Shown: positions 8,210 to 17,473, counted from the stretch's first letter. The stretch is 64,000 nt of DNA from Streptomyces sp. Ag109_O5-1 (GCF_003814875.1 NZ_RKQF01000001.1:6510001-6574000), one strand, 5' to 3'. Notes: generated by a model not told the origin, from the letters alone. Made by a program: numbers and translations.

Positions 8210-8626
8210 CTACTGTGTGTGGTGAAGCGAGGCCAGCAACTCGTCCACCAACTCGGCGTCCCTCGGCTGGGTAAGCCGTTGCCGTGCCTCCGCCGGGCGC
8301 AGCCACAGGATGCGGTCCACCTCGTGGTTCGGGGTGAAGTGGCCCTCTTCTGCCTCCGCCGACCAGTAACGGACCTCCTTGGGGCGGCCGTTGGCGAAGT
8401 AGTGGGCCGTGGAGAGTTCGCCGCCGAGGCCGGCCGGGTAGCCGGTCTCCTCCGCCACCTCGCGCAACGCGGCCGTGACCGCGTCCTCGCCGCGCTTGAG
8501 CTTGCCCTTGGGATGGGACCAGTCGTCGTACTTGGGGCGGTGGACCAGGCAGATCTCCAGGTCCCCGGTGACCGGCGAGCGTCGCCACAGGACGCAGCCC
8601 GCCGCCCGGACCGGGGTGTCGTTCAC
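8210..8626 (-). CDS. Nudix hydrolase
   Basis: MutT-like hydrolase of nucleoside diphosphate derivatives, 138 aa. The Nudix box matches GX5EX7REUXEEXGU exactly (GKLKRGEDAVTAALREVAEE followed by TGY). The start is GTG at 8626, overlapping the CHAD stop (GTGA), although the frame stays open further upstream inside the CHAD gene. Mycobacterial MutT1 carries an extra phosphatase domain that is absent here. Coupling to ppk and CHAD suggests a substrate linked to polyphosphate or (p)ppNp-type compounds, which is inference. Confidence 0.9.
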   Translation of the reverse strand: MNDTPVRAAGCVLWRRSPVTGDLEICLVHRPKYDDWSHPKGKLKRGEDAVTAALREVAEETGYPAGLGGELSTAHYFANGRPKEVRYWSAEAEEGHFTPNHEVDRILWLRPAEARQRLTQPRDAELVDELLASLHHTQ

Positions 8627-9648
8627 ACCGCCTCCAGGGGCTGCTTCTGCCACGCCTGCTGGAAGGCGAAGCGGGCCGCCTCGACCTCGTGCCGCTGGTC
8701 GGCGTGGAGGACGCCGAGGGCGTAGGCCGTCGCCGGGGCGATGCGCGGGGTGCGGGCCGCGGCGGCCGCCGCGGCGGCGGCTTCCGAGGCGTCGCGGTGC
8801 CGGTTCAGGGCCTGGCCGGCCGCGAGCAGCCGTACGTCCACGGGCGCGCCCTCGCCGCACAGCACCTCGCGGGCGTAGCGGTGCAGCCGCAGCAGGAGGC
8901 GGACCTGGTGCCAGGGGCCGTCCTGGGGGTGCGGGGACGGGTCCGGGGACAGGCCGTGGACGAGGGCCTCCGCGTTGTACGGGTGGCCCGCGGTGACCAG
9001 GGGGAGGGCCGCGATCGCGTCGGTGAGGCGCTCCTCGGCGGCCGCCGCCGGCGGGCGCAGGTCGGTGGTGGGCGCCGCGGCCGTGAGCGGGACCTCGCTG
9101 GCCAGGACCGCGACCTTGTCGGCGACCGCGTGGAAGCGGGAGGAGCCGAGCGCCTGGAGGGCCGTCGAGTGGGCCCGGGTGCGGGCCAGGGTGAGCTGGC
9201 GGTCCAGGAGGGCGCCCGCCTTGGCCGCGCCCACGGTGAGGTTGCCGCGGTCGGCGGCCCCCTCCGAAGTGGCCTGGCCGGGAAGGCTGGTTGAGCCGGA
9301 GAGCCGGTGGAGCGCCAGCAACAGGCGCTCCAGCCGGGCCTCGTACGCGTGCTCAAGCCCCAAGGTGCCCGACAGCCAGGCCAGTTCGGGGCGGATCTCT
9401 TCCGACCAGTCCGCGTCGAGGAGCGGTCGGAAGGTGTGCAGGCTGCCGCTGATGCGCCGGGCCGAGCGGCGCAGGGCGCGGGCCGCGTCGACGGACTCCA
9501 CCGCCGCGCCGGCCACCGCACCGGTCTCCCGGTGCTGGCGCAGCGCGCGGAGGAACTCCGTGGCCTGGGCGCGCAGGTAGCCCGCGAGGGCGTCCCCGGT
9601 GACGGCCCGGGCCGTGGGGTCCGTCGGTTCAAGGTGTTGCTGTGCCAC
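8623..9648 (-). CDS. CHAD domain protein (polyphosphate-binding)
   Basis: Helical 341 aa protein with the conserved-histidine CHAD fold that binds polyphosphate granules. Conserved basic patches are visible (DAARALRRSARRISGSLHTF near the N-terminus and VRLLLRLHRYAREV near the C-terminus). The GTG start at 9648 lies inside the end of ppk (20-base overlap) and the stop overlaps the Nudix start, so ppk-CHAD-Nudix form one translationally coupled operon. Confidence 0.9.
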   Translation of the reverse strand: MAQQHLEPTDPTARAVTGDALAGYLRAQATEFLRALRQHRETGAVAGAAVESVDAARALRRSARRISGSLHTFRPLLDADWSEEIRPELAWLSGTLGLEHAYEARLERLLLALHRLSGSTSLPGQATSEGAADRGNLTVGAAKAGALLDRQLTLARTRAHSTALQALGSSRFHAVADKVAVLASEVPLTAAAPTTDLRPPAAAAEERLTDAIAALPLVTAGHPYNAEALVHGLSPDPSPHPQDGPWHQVRLLLRLHRYAREVLCGEGAPVDVRLLAAGQALNRHRDASEAAAAAAAAARTPRIAPATAYALGVLHADQRHEVEAARFAFQQAWQKQPLEAV

Positions 9649-11866
9649 GCCGGCGCCTCCGGGCGTCTATGAGCGTCTCCTGGATGTTGCGCAGCGGCTG
9701 TCCGTCGGCGTCGGTCGCGTGCCGGGTCCATTCGCCGTCCGGGCCCAGGTGCCAGGAGGAGGTGGAGTCGGACATGCCGTTTTCCAGCAGCCGGTTCAGG
9801 GCTGCTCGGTGGGCCGGGTCGATGACCCGGACCAGGGCCTCGATCCGGCGGTCGAGGTTGCGGTGCATCATGTCGGCGCTGCCGATCCACACCTCGGGCT
9901 CGCCGCCGTTGCCGAAGGCGAAGACCCGGGAGTGTTCGAGGAAGCGGCCGAGGATCGAGCGGACCCGGATGTTCTCCGACAGGCCCGTGACACCGGGGCG
10001 GATCGCGCAGATGCCGCGTACCCAGATGTCGACCGGCACGCCGGCCATGGACGCTCGGTAGAGCGCGTCGATGAGCGCTTCGTCGACCATCGAGTTGGCC
10101 TTGATGCGGACGAAGGCAGGACGGCCCGCACGGTGGTGCTGGACCTCCTTGTCGATCCGCGCGATCAGTCCGTCGCGCAGCGACTTGGGTGCCACCAGCA
10201 GGCGGCGGTACGTCTCCCGGCGGGAGTAGCCGGAGAGGCGGTTGAACAGGTCGGACAGGTCGGCGCCCACCTGGGGGTCGGCGGTGAGCAGCCCGAGGTC
10301 CTCGTACAGTCTTGCGGTCTTCGGGTGGTAGTTGCCGGTGCCGACGTGGCTGTAGCGCCGTAGCGTGTCGCCCTCCTGGCGGACCACCAGGGACAGCTTG
10401 CAGTGCGTCTTCAGACCGACCAGGCCGTAGACGACGTGGCAGCCGGCCTCTTCCAGGCGCTTGGCCCACTTGATGTTGGCGTGCTCGTCGAAGCGGGCCT
10501 TGATCTCGACCAGGACGAGGACCTGCTTGCCGGCCTCGGCGGCGTCGATGAGCGCGTTGACGATCGGGGAGTCGCCGGAGGTCCGGTACAGGGTCTGCTT
10601 GATCGCCAGGACGTCCGGGTCCTCGGCGGCCTGCTCGACGAAGGCCTGTACGGAGGTGGAGAAGCTGTCGTACGGGTGGTGCAGCAGCACGTCCCGCTCG
10701 CGCAGGGCCGCGAAGATGTCGGGCGCGGACGAGGACTCGACCTCGGCGAGGTCGCGGTGGGTGCCGGCGATGAACTTGCGGTACTTCAGCTCCGGCCGGT
10801 CCAGGCCGGCGATGCGGAACAGACCGGTCAGGTCGAGCGGGCCGGGCAGCGGGTAGACCTCGGCCTCGCCGATCTTCAGCTCGCGCACCAGCAGGTCGAG
10901 GACCTCGCGGTCGATGGACTCCTCGACCTCCAGGCGCACCGGCGGCCCGAAGCGGCGCCGCATGAGCTCCTTCTCCAGGGCCTTGAGGAGGTTCTCGGCG
11001 TCGTCCTCCTCGACCTCCAGGTCCTCGTTCCGGGTGAGCCGGAAGGCGTGGTGCTCCACGACCTCCATGCCCGGGAACAGCTCCTCCAGGTGGGCGGCGA
11101 TGACGTCCTCGATGGGGACGTAGCGGCCCGGGGAGCTCTCCAGGAAGCGGGACAGCAACGGCGGCACCTTGACCCGGGCGAAGTGCTTGTGGCCGCTGAC
11201 CGGGTTGCGTACGACGACGGCCAGGTTCAGGGAGAGGCCGGAGATGTACGGGAAGGGGTGCGCCGGGTCGACCGCCAGCGGGGTCAGGACCGGGAAGATC
11301 TGGTGCCGGAAGAGCGTGAAGAGCCGCGCCTGCTCCTTCTCCGTCAGCTCGGCCCAGCGGACGAGGTGGATGCCCTCCTCGGCGAGTGCGGGGGCGACGT
11401 CCTCGTGGTAGCAGGCGGCGTGCCGGGCCATCAGCTCACGGGAGCGGGCCCAGATCATCTCCAGCACCTCGCGCGGCTGCAGCCCGGACGCGGAGCGGGT
11501 GGCCACACCGGTGGCTATCCGCCGCTTCAGTCCGGCGACCCGGACCATGAAGAACTCGTCCAGGTTGCTCGCGAAGATCGCCAGGAAGTTCGCCCGCTCC
11601 AGCAGGGGCGTGTTCGGGTCCTCGGCGAGCTCCAGCACCCGCTCGTTGAACGCGAGCCAGCTGCGCTCCCGGTCGAGGAAGCGCCCCTGGGGCAGCGGGG
11701 CCCCGTCGACCTGCGACTCCTCGTACGCGTCGAGGTCGGCGTCGATGTCGGGCTCCAGGTCGGAGACCGCGGCGGCCACCGTGTGCGGGCGGTGTGCTGC
11801 TATGGAGCCCACGGAGGGCTGTGTGTGCTGGACCTCGGCCGCCGCCTGGGCGTTCTGCTGGCTCAT
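9629..11866 (-). CDS. ppk: Polyphosphate kinase
   Basis: Makes polyphosphate reversibly from ATP. I chose the ATG at 11866 (MSQQNAQAAAEV) because the 41 residues before it look noncoding and a G-rich ribosome-binding site precedes it; the product is 745 aa. Family features are visible: FLDRERSWLAFNERVLELA near the N-terminus, YDSFSTSVQAFVEQAA, and the two phospholipase-D-like blocks with the catalytic histidines (YSHVGTGNYHPKTARLYED and the later SADMMHRNLDRRIE). ppk is PhoP-controlled in Streptomyces lividans; I saw only a weak single PHO-like unit upstream. Confidence 0.95.
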   Translation of the reverse strand: MSQQNAQAAAEVQHTQPSVGSIAAHRPHTVAAAVSDLEPDIDADLDAYEESQVDGAPLPQGRFLDRERSWLAFNERVLELAEDPNTPLLERANFLAIFASNLDEFFMVRVAGLKRRIATGVATRSASGLQPREVLEMIWARSRELMARHAACYHEDVAPALAEEGIHLVRWAELTEKEQARLFTLFRHQIFPVLTPLAVDPAHPFPYISGLSLNLAVVVRNPVSGHKHFARVKVPPLLSRFLESSPGRYVPIEDVIAAHLEELFPGMEVVEHHAFRLTRNEDLEVEEDDAENLLKALEKELMRRRFGPPVRLEVEESIDREVLDLLVRELKIGEAEVYPLPGPLDLTGLFRIAGLDRPELKYRKFIAGTHRDLAEVESSSAPDIFAALRERDVLLHHPYDSFSTSVQAFVEQAAEDPDVLAIKQTLYRTSGDSPIVNALIDAAEAGKQVLVLVEIKARFDEHANIKWAKRLEEAGCHVVYGLVGLKTHCKLSLVVRQEGDTLRRYSHVGTGNYHPKTARLYEDLGLLTADPQVGADLSDLFNRLSGYSRRETYRRLLVAPKSLRDGLIARIDKEVQHHRAGRPAFVRIKANSMVDEALIDALYRASMAGVPVDIWVRGICAIRPGVTGLSENIRVRSILGRFLEHSRVFAFGNGGEPEVWIGSADMMHRNLDRRIEALVRVIDPAHRAALNRLLENGMSDSTSSWHLGPDGEWTRHATDADGQPLRNIQETLIDARRRRRGTATP

Positions 11867-12222
11867 GCCCCCATTCTTCCGCGCCCGGGGCGTGACAGGC
11901 GCGTCGGAACGCGCGGGTGGCAGCTGTACGACCACGTTTCCCGCGAACCCCTCAGGGGGCGGCGAAGGCTCTGGCACGGCGGGCTTCATTGGCTGAGCGT
12001 CGCAAGTCCGTCTGAACCATTGGTTACGAAGACATGGCGTGCGGGATAGCGGGGAGCGGCTCGCGGACGTATCTGATCAGGCCCGGACCCCTCGGGGATC
12101 ACGAAAGCGACGATCCCGTACACCCCTCCGCCGATCTTCCTCCGACAGAGGGACGCACGGGACCGACGGTCCCCCCAGTGGGCCTTGCGGCGCAAGGGAC
12201 AGAACCCGTCAGCGCCGGCAAG

Positions 12223-12312
12223 GGCAGCCGACCCAGGGGCGCTGGGGGTACCCCCGGCCGAAGGCTGGGGGAGGAACTGCGCGACCGGCCACAGCCGGAC
12301 CCGCAGCCGCCG
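12223..12312 (-). repeat. Dispersed GC-rich repeat type A (reverse copy)
   Basis: Reverse complement of the repeat at 8119-8204, nearly identical over about 48 bases across the GCGCAGTTCC block and the GGGGGTACCCCC insert. It lies between ppk and the ABC permease operon. From 11867 to 12349 no convincing gene was found. Confidence 0.7.
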
Positions 12313-12349
12313 ACGTAACCGCACCCCCACGGCGCTCGGCGCACGCCAC

Positions 12350-13204
12350 TCACACGCGGGACTCCAGGCGGTGCCTGAGCACCCGGAAGGAGGCCAGGAC
12401 GGCAAGCGCGGCGACGGTCAGGACGATCGCGGTCTCGGTGAGGTGGAGCGGCCAGTAGTGCGAGGCCGGGTGATACGTGGCGAAGCGCCCGTGCGCGTTC
12501 GAGCCCTCGCTCACCAGCCAGACGTTGTCCGGCAGGTCGAAGGCGTGCGGCCCGGTACGGGTGACGGTGGGCCACAGGTGCACGCGGAAGGACGTCAGCA
12601 CGGTGTAGAGCAGCAGCATCACCGCGGCGGCGGCACCGAGCGAGGCCAGCGCGCGGCGCAGCAGCAGCCCGGTGAGCGTGCCGACGGCGAGTGCGCACAG
12701 GGCGTACGCCACCACCAGCGGGCCGCGGTCGGTGAACATGGTGGCGGAGGTCGTCCAGTCCTGCGTCCGGTGGGCGGTGGAGGCCCAGCGGAAGACCAGG
12801 ACGAGGACCGTCCCCCCGACGGTGAGCGCCACCGCGGGCAGTGCGAGCTTGGCGGCCAGCCAGCGGACCGGGCTGACGCCCTGTGTCCACGCCAACTGAG
12901 CCGTCCCCGACTCCAGTTCACGGCCGGTCAGGGCCCCGCCCGCGAAGGCGGCGATGCCCACGAAGCAGTAGCCGATCAGGGTGCAGGCCCACTGCATCTC
13001 GGTGGCGAAGTCGAGCAGGACGTACGGCTGTCCGCAGGCGTCGAAGCACAGCAGGCCCTGCGGCTCCGGGTTCTTCGCCGTGACCTCGGTCAGCCACACC
13101 AGCCAGCCGCTCATGCCCGCCACGAACACCGTCCAGGCCAGCAGCGCCGACCGGTGCAGCCGCAGCACGGTCCGGGGAAGCCCCGTCAGCATCGTCGCGC
13201 TCAT
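12350..13204 (-). CDS. ABC-2 type transporter permease
   Basis: Membrane protein of 284 aa with about six hydrophobic helices. It shares the motif GRELESGTAQLAWTQGVSPV with the adjacent permease, so the two are paralogues that probably form a heterodimer. Its ATG overlaps the upstream stop (ATGA). Substrate unknown; YtrA-regulated transporters of this layout are often involved in envelope stress or lipid II-antibiotic responses, but nothing here proves that. Confidence 0.88.
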   Translation of the reverse strand: MSATMLTGLPRTVLRLHRSALLAWTVFVAGMSGWLVWLTEVTAKNPEPQGLLCFDACGQPYVLLDFATEMQWACTLIGYCFVGIAAFAGGALTGRELESGTAQLAWTQGVSPVRWLAAKLALPAVALTVGGTVLVLVFRWASTAHRTQDWTTSATMFTDRGPLVVAYALCALAVGTLTGLLLRRALASLGAAAAVMLLLYTVLTSFRVHLWPTVTRTGPHAFDLPDNVWLVSEGSNAHGRFATYHPASHYWPLHLTETAIVLTVAALAVLASFRVLRHRLESRV

Positions 13205-14121
13205 CGCGGGGCCGCCTTTCCGGTCAGGCGTCGCAGCACCAGGAAGCAGGCCAGGGTCAGCAGAGCCGTCATGGCGAGGACAAGGGCCGTGGTGGTCAGC
13301 TGGAGCGGCCAGTAGTGGGAGTAGGGGTGGTATGTGACATGGTACTGATCCGCGATCTCGCCACCGCTCACCTGCCAGGAACGGGAGGGCGAGTAGAAGT
13401 ACCCGGGCCCGGTACGGCCGAGCGTCGGCCACAGGTGGGGCAGCAGCGCCTGGGTGGTGACGCAGACCGCGCCCGTCAGCAGCAGGGCGAGGCCCAGTGC
13501 GGGCAGCGTGCGCCGCAGCAGCAGGCCCGCCAGGGCGCCCGCCGCCAGGCCGGCCAGGGTCAGGGCGACGATCGTGGGACCGTTGGCATGGAAGGTGAAG
13601 AGGACGTACCACTGCGGGGCGGTGTCGATACGGCCCTGGCCCGCACTCCAGGCCAGCTGGTGCAGCCAGGCCAGCAGACCCGCTCCCACGGTGACGGCGA
13701 CGGCCGGGACCGCCAGTCGGACGGTCAGCCAGCGGACCGGGGTGCTGGACTGCGCCCAGGCCAACCGGGCCGTCCCCGACTCCAGTTCCCTGCCGATGAG
13801 CGCGCCGCCCGCCCATGCGGCCACCAGGAAGGGCAGCGCGCACACGGTCAGGGTGGCGTAGTTGTACCAGTCCTTGTAGCGCAGGATCGCTTTCTGGTCG
13901 TACGTACAAGAGGCGTTGAACGCGCAGTGGTTGTACTGGCGCCAGCCCTCGGCCGCCGCGTCGGTCAGCGGGCCGTGCAGGAGCAGCAGCAGGGCCGCGG
14001 CCGCGAGGACGAGCGCGGTCCAGACGCACAGCGCCGGGCGGTGCAGCCGCAGCAGCCAGCGGGTCAGCCGCGGCCGGGCGGGCGCGCTCAGGTCGCCGGC
14101 GGTCATGGCGGTGGTGGTCAT
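13201..14121 (-). CDS. ABC-2 type transporter permease (paralogue)
   Basis: Membrane subunit of 306 aa, start MTTTAMTAGDLSAPARP, with six or so helices and the shared motif GRELESGTARLAWAQSSTPV. A long extracytoplasmic loop between the first two helices contains two Cys residues (CAFNASCTYD). It overlaps both neighbours by four bases, so expression is coupled to the ATPase and the second permease. Confidence 0.88.
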   Translation of the reverse strand: MTTTAMTAGDLSAPARPRLTRWLLRLHRPALCVWTALVLAAAALLLLLHGPLTDAAAEGWRQYNHCAFNASCTYDQKAILRYKDWYNYATLTVCALPFLVAAWAGGALIGRELESGTARLAWAQSSTPVRWLTVRLAVPAVAVTVGAGLLAWLHQLAWSAGQGRIDTAPQWYVLFTFHANGPTIVALTLAGLAAGALAGLLLRRTLPALGLALLLTGAVCVTTQALLPHLWPTLGRTGPGYFYSPSRSWQVSGGEIADQYHVTYHPYSHYWPLQLTTTALVLAMTALLTLACFLVLRRLTGKAAPR

Positions 14122-14996
14122 ACGGCGGCCTCGGCGGGGGTGAGGGCCGGTGCCTCGGGGTTGCGGAGGTGGGCGAGGACCAGCTCCTCCAGGGAGGGGC
14201 TGCCGGTGCGCCAGTCGTCGGGCAGCGGGCCGGACGGGCGGACCAGGGCGCTGAGCTGGCGGCCGGTGGTGCGGGACTCGACGACGGTGTGCGGGGCGAG
14301 GTCGGCGTCGGCGGTGGTGCTGACCCGGGTGTGCGCGGCCAGCAGGTCGTCGATCTCGCCGGCCAGCCGGACCCGGCCGCCGCCGATCAGCAGCAGGTGG
14401 TCGCAGGAGTCCTCCAGCTCGGCGACCACGTGCGAGGACATCGCGATGGTGGTGCCGTGCTGGGCGGCCTGCACCATCAGCGTGCCCATCAGCTCGTGCC
14501 GGGCCAGCGGGTCGAGGTCGGCCATCGGCTCGTCGAGGAGCAGCAGTTCGGGCCGCTTGCCGAGCGCGAGGGCGAGTGCGACGCGGGTGCGCTGGCCGCC
14601 GGAGAGGGAGCGGACCTTGGACTTCGGGTTCAGATCGCCCGCGGCGACGATCCCCTCGGCGGCGGCCGCGTCCCAGCGTTCGGGGTTGAGGTCGGCGCCC
14701 ATCTGCAGTGTCTCGGCGACCGTGAGCTGCGGGTAGAGCGGCTTGTCCTGGGCGACGTAGCCGACCCGGATGCGGGCTTCGGCCGGGGTGGTGCCGAGGA
14801 CGGTGAGTTCGCCCTCGGTGGCGCCCAGCAGACCGGCGGCGAGGGCGAGGAGCGTGGACTTGCCCGCCCCGTTGGGGCCGACGACGGCACACACCCGCCC
14901 GGCGGGCAGCCGGAAGGTGCAGTCGCGCAGCGCCCATCCGCCGCGTCGGCCGAACTGTTTGCCGAGCGCGGACGCCGCTATCGCGGTGTCGGTCAT
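14118..14996 (-). CDS. ABC transporter ATP-binding protein
   Basis: Cytoplasmic ATPase of 292 aa for the two downstream permeases. It has Walker A GPNGAGKST, a signature LSGGQRTR, Walker B LLLLDEP and a switch histidine in AMSSHVVAE. The N-terminus begins MTDTAIAASALGKQFG. The start overlaps the gntR stop by four bases. Confidence 0.93.
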   Translation of the reverse strand: MTDTAIAASALGKQFGRRGGWALRDCTFRLPAGRVCAVVGPNGAGKSTLLALAAGLLGATEGELTVLGTTPAEARIRVGYVAQDKPLYPQLTVAETLQMGADLNPERWDAAAAEGIVAAGDLNPKSKVRSLSGGQRTRVALALALGKRPELLLLDEPMADLDPLARHELMGTLMVQAAQHGTTIAMSSHVVAELEDSCDHLLLIGGGRVRLAGEIDDLLAAHTRVSTTADADLAPHTVVESRTTGRQLSALVRPSGPLPDDWRTGSPSLEELVLAHLRNPEAPALTPAEAAV

Positions 14997-15394
14997 GAAC
15001 TCTCTCCCTGGTCGTCTTTCCGGAAGTGCTTCTCGAGTACGGCGGTGAAGAGCGCGGCCACGTCGTCGCGGTCCAGGCCGGCCGCGCGGGCCCGGGCCGC
15101 CCAGTCCTCCAGCTCCCCGTGCAGGGGGGACTCGGCTGCCGGGGCGGTGCCGAGCGAGCGCTTCACGAAGGTGCCGAGGCCGCGCCGGGCCTCGACCAGG
15201 CCCTCGCGCTCCAGCTCCCGGTAGGCCTTGAGGACGGTGTTGGGGTTGATGGCGGTGGCCTCGACCACCTCGCGGGCGGTGGGCAGCTTGTCTCCCGGCT
15301 GGAGGTGACCGAGGCGCAGGGCCTGTTTGGTCTGCTGGACGATCTGGACGTAGGTGGCGACGCCGGAGCGCCGGTCGATGCGGTACTCGACCAC
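14993..15394 (-). CDS. GntR regulator, YtrA subfamily
   Basis: Repressor of 133 aa with an N-terminal winged helix (KLPTAREVVEATAINPNTV recognition region) and only a short helical C-terminus, which is the YtrA pattern. Start: GTG at 15394, with AGGG about 8 bases upstream; GTG at 15406 is possible but has no spacing from its AAAGG. It is first gene of a four-gene overlapping operon with the ABC transporter it presumably controls. The perfect palindrome over its start region is the likely autoregulatory site. Confidence 0.9.
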   Translation of the reverse strand: MVEYRIDRRSGVATYVQIVQQTKQALRLGHLQPGDKLPTAREVVEATAINPNTVLKAYRELEREGLVEARRGLGTFVKRSLGTAPAAESPLHGELEDWAARARAAGLDRDDVAALFTAVLEKHFRKDDQGESS

Positions 15395-15402
15395 CCGTAC
15401 AA

Positions 15403-15436
15403 CCACCCTTTCACTAATTGAGTAGTGAAAGGGTGG
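15403..15436. promoter_or_regulatory. GntR (YtrA) operator, 14-bp perfect palindrome
   Basis: CCACCCTTTCACTA and its exact complement are separated by ATTGAG. It covers the ribosome-binding region of gntR, so binding would block transcription start or elongation into the operon. It could also affect the divergent sigma gene at 15507. Confidence 0.85.
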
Positions 15437-15506
15437 TGGAAGATCGTCCGGAAAGTCAAGCCCGGTATCCGTGAACCGATCGGCAGGGCTCGTGCGATGA
15501 GGGGAC

Positions 15507-15824
15507 GTGAGCGGAACGAGAAGCGACGGGGAGCTGCTGCGGGCCATCGCGGCGGACGCGGACCGGCGCGCCTTCGAGGAGCTGTACCGGCGGTACGCGC
15601 CGTGGCTGACCGCGCGGCTGCGCGGCCGGTGCGCGGATCAGGCGGTCGTCGACGACGTCGTACAGGAGACGTTCCTCGCGGTGTGGCGGGGCACCGCCCG
15701 ATACCGCGAGGACGTCGAGAACGCCGACGCGGCCGGGTGGCTGTGGCGGATCGGGTCGCGGCGGCCGGCGACCGACGGCGATTGGGTGTGTTCTGGCGTG
15801 TGTGAACGAGCCTCCGGGCAGTGA
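15507..15824 (+). pseudogene. Truncated ECF sigma factor
   Basis: Starts at GTG 15507 and encodes a good sigma region 2 (AFEELYRRYAPWLTARLRG, then VDDVVQETFLAVWRGTARYR). At GWLWRIGSRR the homology stops and unrelated residues (ending CERASGQ) follow. Region 4, needed for -35 recognition, is missing. The break coincides with transposase-derived sequence downstream, so insertion or deletion by a mobile element probably inactivated it. Confidence 0.8.
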
Positions 15825-15839
15825 CAGGCGCGCGCCCTC

Positions 15840-16292
15840 CGAGCGGAGAACGGAAGTTCTTACATCGAATGTGTGACCTTCGCCGGTGGTGCCGCGGAAC
15901 TAGGCATCCCCGTCATCGCCGTCGACCCCGCCTACACCTCCCGGTGGGGCGCCCAGCACTGGCAGAAACCCCTAACCGGCAAGAACAGGAGGACCACTCG
16001 CCACGACGCAGCGGCCGTGGCGATCGGAAGGCGCGCCCTGGGGCACCCGATCCGGCGTCGGACGGCACCGCCCCGTACCCGCCAGAGCGATGGGTGCGGG
16101 CATCGGACCGTCCAGGCCGAACCGGTGGCCCAGGGACGTGAGGGAAACCGCCCCCGCGTTCCCGGACCACGGACACGATCCGTGCCGCCCGGACGCGGAG
16201 AGAACGCGGTCTACCAGAACGCCCCACACCGTCCGGGGCGTTCGGCTGAGCATGAGTCCTGGCAACAGGACTCACTCCCGCTCAGTCTTTAG
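15840..16292 (+). pseudogene. TnpB-like transposon protein, C-terminal remnant
   Basis: Open frame without its own start; GTG at 15873 is internal. It includes FAGGAAELGIPVIAVDPAYT and SRWGAQHWQKPL, then RHDAAAVAIGRRALGHPIRR. The last stretch matches the C-terminal RuvC region with its final Asp in TnpB-related proteins of Streptomyces IS607/IS605-like elements, as I recall them. The N-terminal two thirds are absent. It follows directly on the truncated sigma gene. Confidence 0.65.
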
Positions 16293-16527
16293 CAACGGTG
16301 GAGCACGGGGACCTCGTCTGGCGCTCGACGGAGGTCCGGCCGACCGGGCGACGCCGTGGCTCTCCACGGCCTTCGTCGTCCTGGTCCTCGTCGGCGCACT
16401 GGTCCGCGACGTTCCGCCCGTGATCCGACTGCCGAAGTTTGTGCTCGGCACCATCTTCGTCGGCAGGTTCTCCTACGTCGCCATCCGCAGGAAGCGCGTC
16501 AAACGCCGGAACAGCCGCGGGCGCTGA
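16253..16527 (+). CDS. Possible small membrane protein or gene fragment
   Basis: A 91 aa frame whose C-terminal part is clearly protein-like: STAFVVLVLVGALVRDVPPV forms a hydrophobic helix, then a second weak one, then a basic tail (RRKRVKRRNSRGR). The N-terminal part overlaps the transposon remnant, so this may be the 3' end of a gene cut by the insertion. Function unknown. Confidence 0.35.
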
Positions 16528-16543
16528 CGAGGCGCCGGCTCCC

Positions 16544-17473
16544 TCACGTCTCCGTCCGGTACATCAGGTCCGTCTCATGGGTCACGAACCCCAGGCGTTC
16601 GTACACCGTCACCGCCGCCGTGTTGTCCGCGTCGACGTAGAGCATCGCCGTCGGCAGGCCACGCCCGGCCAGATGGCGCAGGCCGACGGCGGTGAGGGAC
16701 TTGCCGAGGCCGCCGCCCTGGGCGTTCGGGGAGACGCCGAGGACGTAGACCTCGCCCAGGCGCTCCTCCTCGTGGACCTTGGTCCAGTGGAAGCCGAGGA
16801 GTTCGTCCCCGCGCTCCGCCAGGAAGAAGCCGGCCGGGTCGAACCAGGGCTGGGCCTTGCGGTCGTCGAGGTCGCGCTGGGTGAGCGAGCCCTGTTCGGG
16901 GTGGTGGGCGAAGGCGGCGGCGTTCACGGCGAGCCAGGCCGTGTCGTCCTGGCCGGGGACGAACGTACGGATCGTCACACCGTCCGGGAGCTTGGGGTCG
17001 GGCAGGTCCAGGTCCGTCAACGGGCGGCGCATCTGGCGGAGTTCGCGGAACAGGGTGAGGCCCAGGACCTGCGCGAGGTGGCGGGCCGCCGAGTGCCCGC
17101 CGTGCGCCCAGACCCGCAGTCGCTTGCCGGACGCGCCCAGCAGGGCGCTGCCCAGCGCGCGGCCGTGGCCGTGGCCCCGGTGGGACGGGTGGACGACCAG
17201 TTCGGCGGCCGGCGCCTCCACCGGGTCGGTGTCCTCCAACTGGGCGTAGCCCACCAGTTCGTCGCCGACGCTGAGGAGCAGATGGGAGACGCCGTCCCGG
17301 GCGCCGCCGCTGAGCTGGAGGCGCCCCTGCTCGGACACCGGTTGCTGGCCGTCGGCCCTGGCGGCCTCCGCCAGCAGCTCCAGTACGGCCCCGGCCTGGT
17401 CCGGGGTGAGCGCGGAGTAGGTGTCGATGGAGCGGGAGTACATGGGCGGCCGTGCGGTGTCGTCGCTGGTCAT
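16544..17473 (-). CDS. mshD: Mycothiol synthase MshD
   Basis: Acetylates Cys-GlcN-Ins in the last step of mycothiol synthesis, the main actinobacterial thiol. The 309 aa protein has two GNAT domains; the C-terminal one carries the acetyl-CoA loop VLGVSPNAQGGGLGKSLT and then DNTAAVTVYERLGF. I chose the ATG at 17473 (MTSDDTARPP) because the frame upstream is not protein-like. Length fits the family. Confidence 0.93.
   Translation of the reverse strand: MTSDDTARPPMYSRSIDTYSALTPDQAGAVLELLAEAARADGQQPVSEQGRLQLSGGARDGVSHLLLSVGDELVGYAQLEDTDPVEAPAAELVVHPSHRGHGHGRALGSALLGASGKRLRVWAHGGHSAARHLAQVLGLTLFRELRQMRRPLTDLDLPDPKLPDGVTIRTFVPGQDDTAWLAVNAAAFAHHPEQGSLTQRDLDDRKAQPWFDPAGFFLAERGDELLGFHWTKVHEEERLGEVYVLGVSPNAQGGGLGKSLTAVGLRHLAGRGLPTAMLYVDADNTAAVTVYERLGFVTHETDLMYRTET

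Noticed and set aside
12005..12045. PHO box upstream of ppk
   Set aside because: Only one unit resembling GGTTCAGACGG is seen on the minus strand, without a second adjacent repeat, so it is too weak to annotate.
12034..12318. Small plus-strand gene between ppk and the ABC operon
   Set aside because: The frame covers a dispersed repeat and has no ribosome-binding site or protein-like composition.
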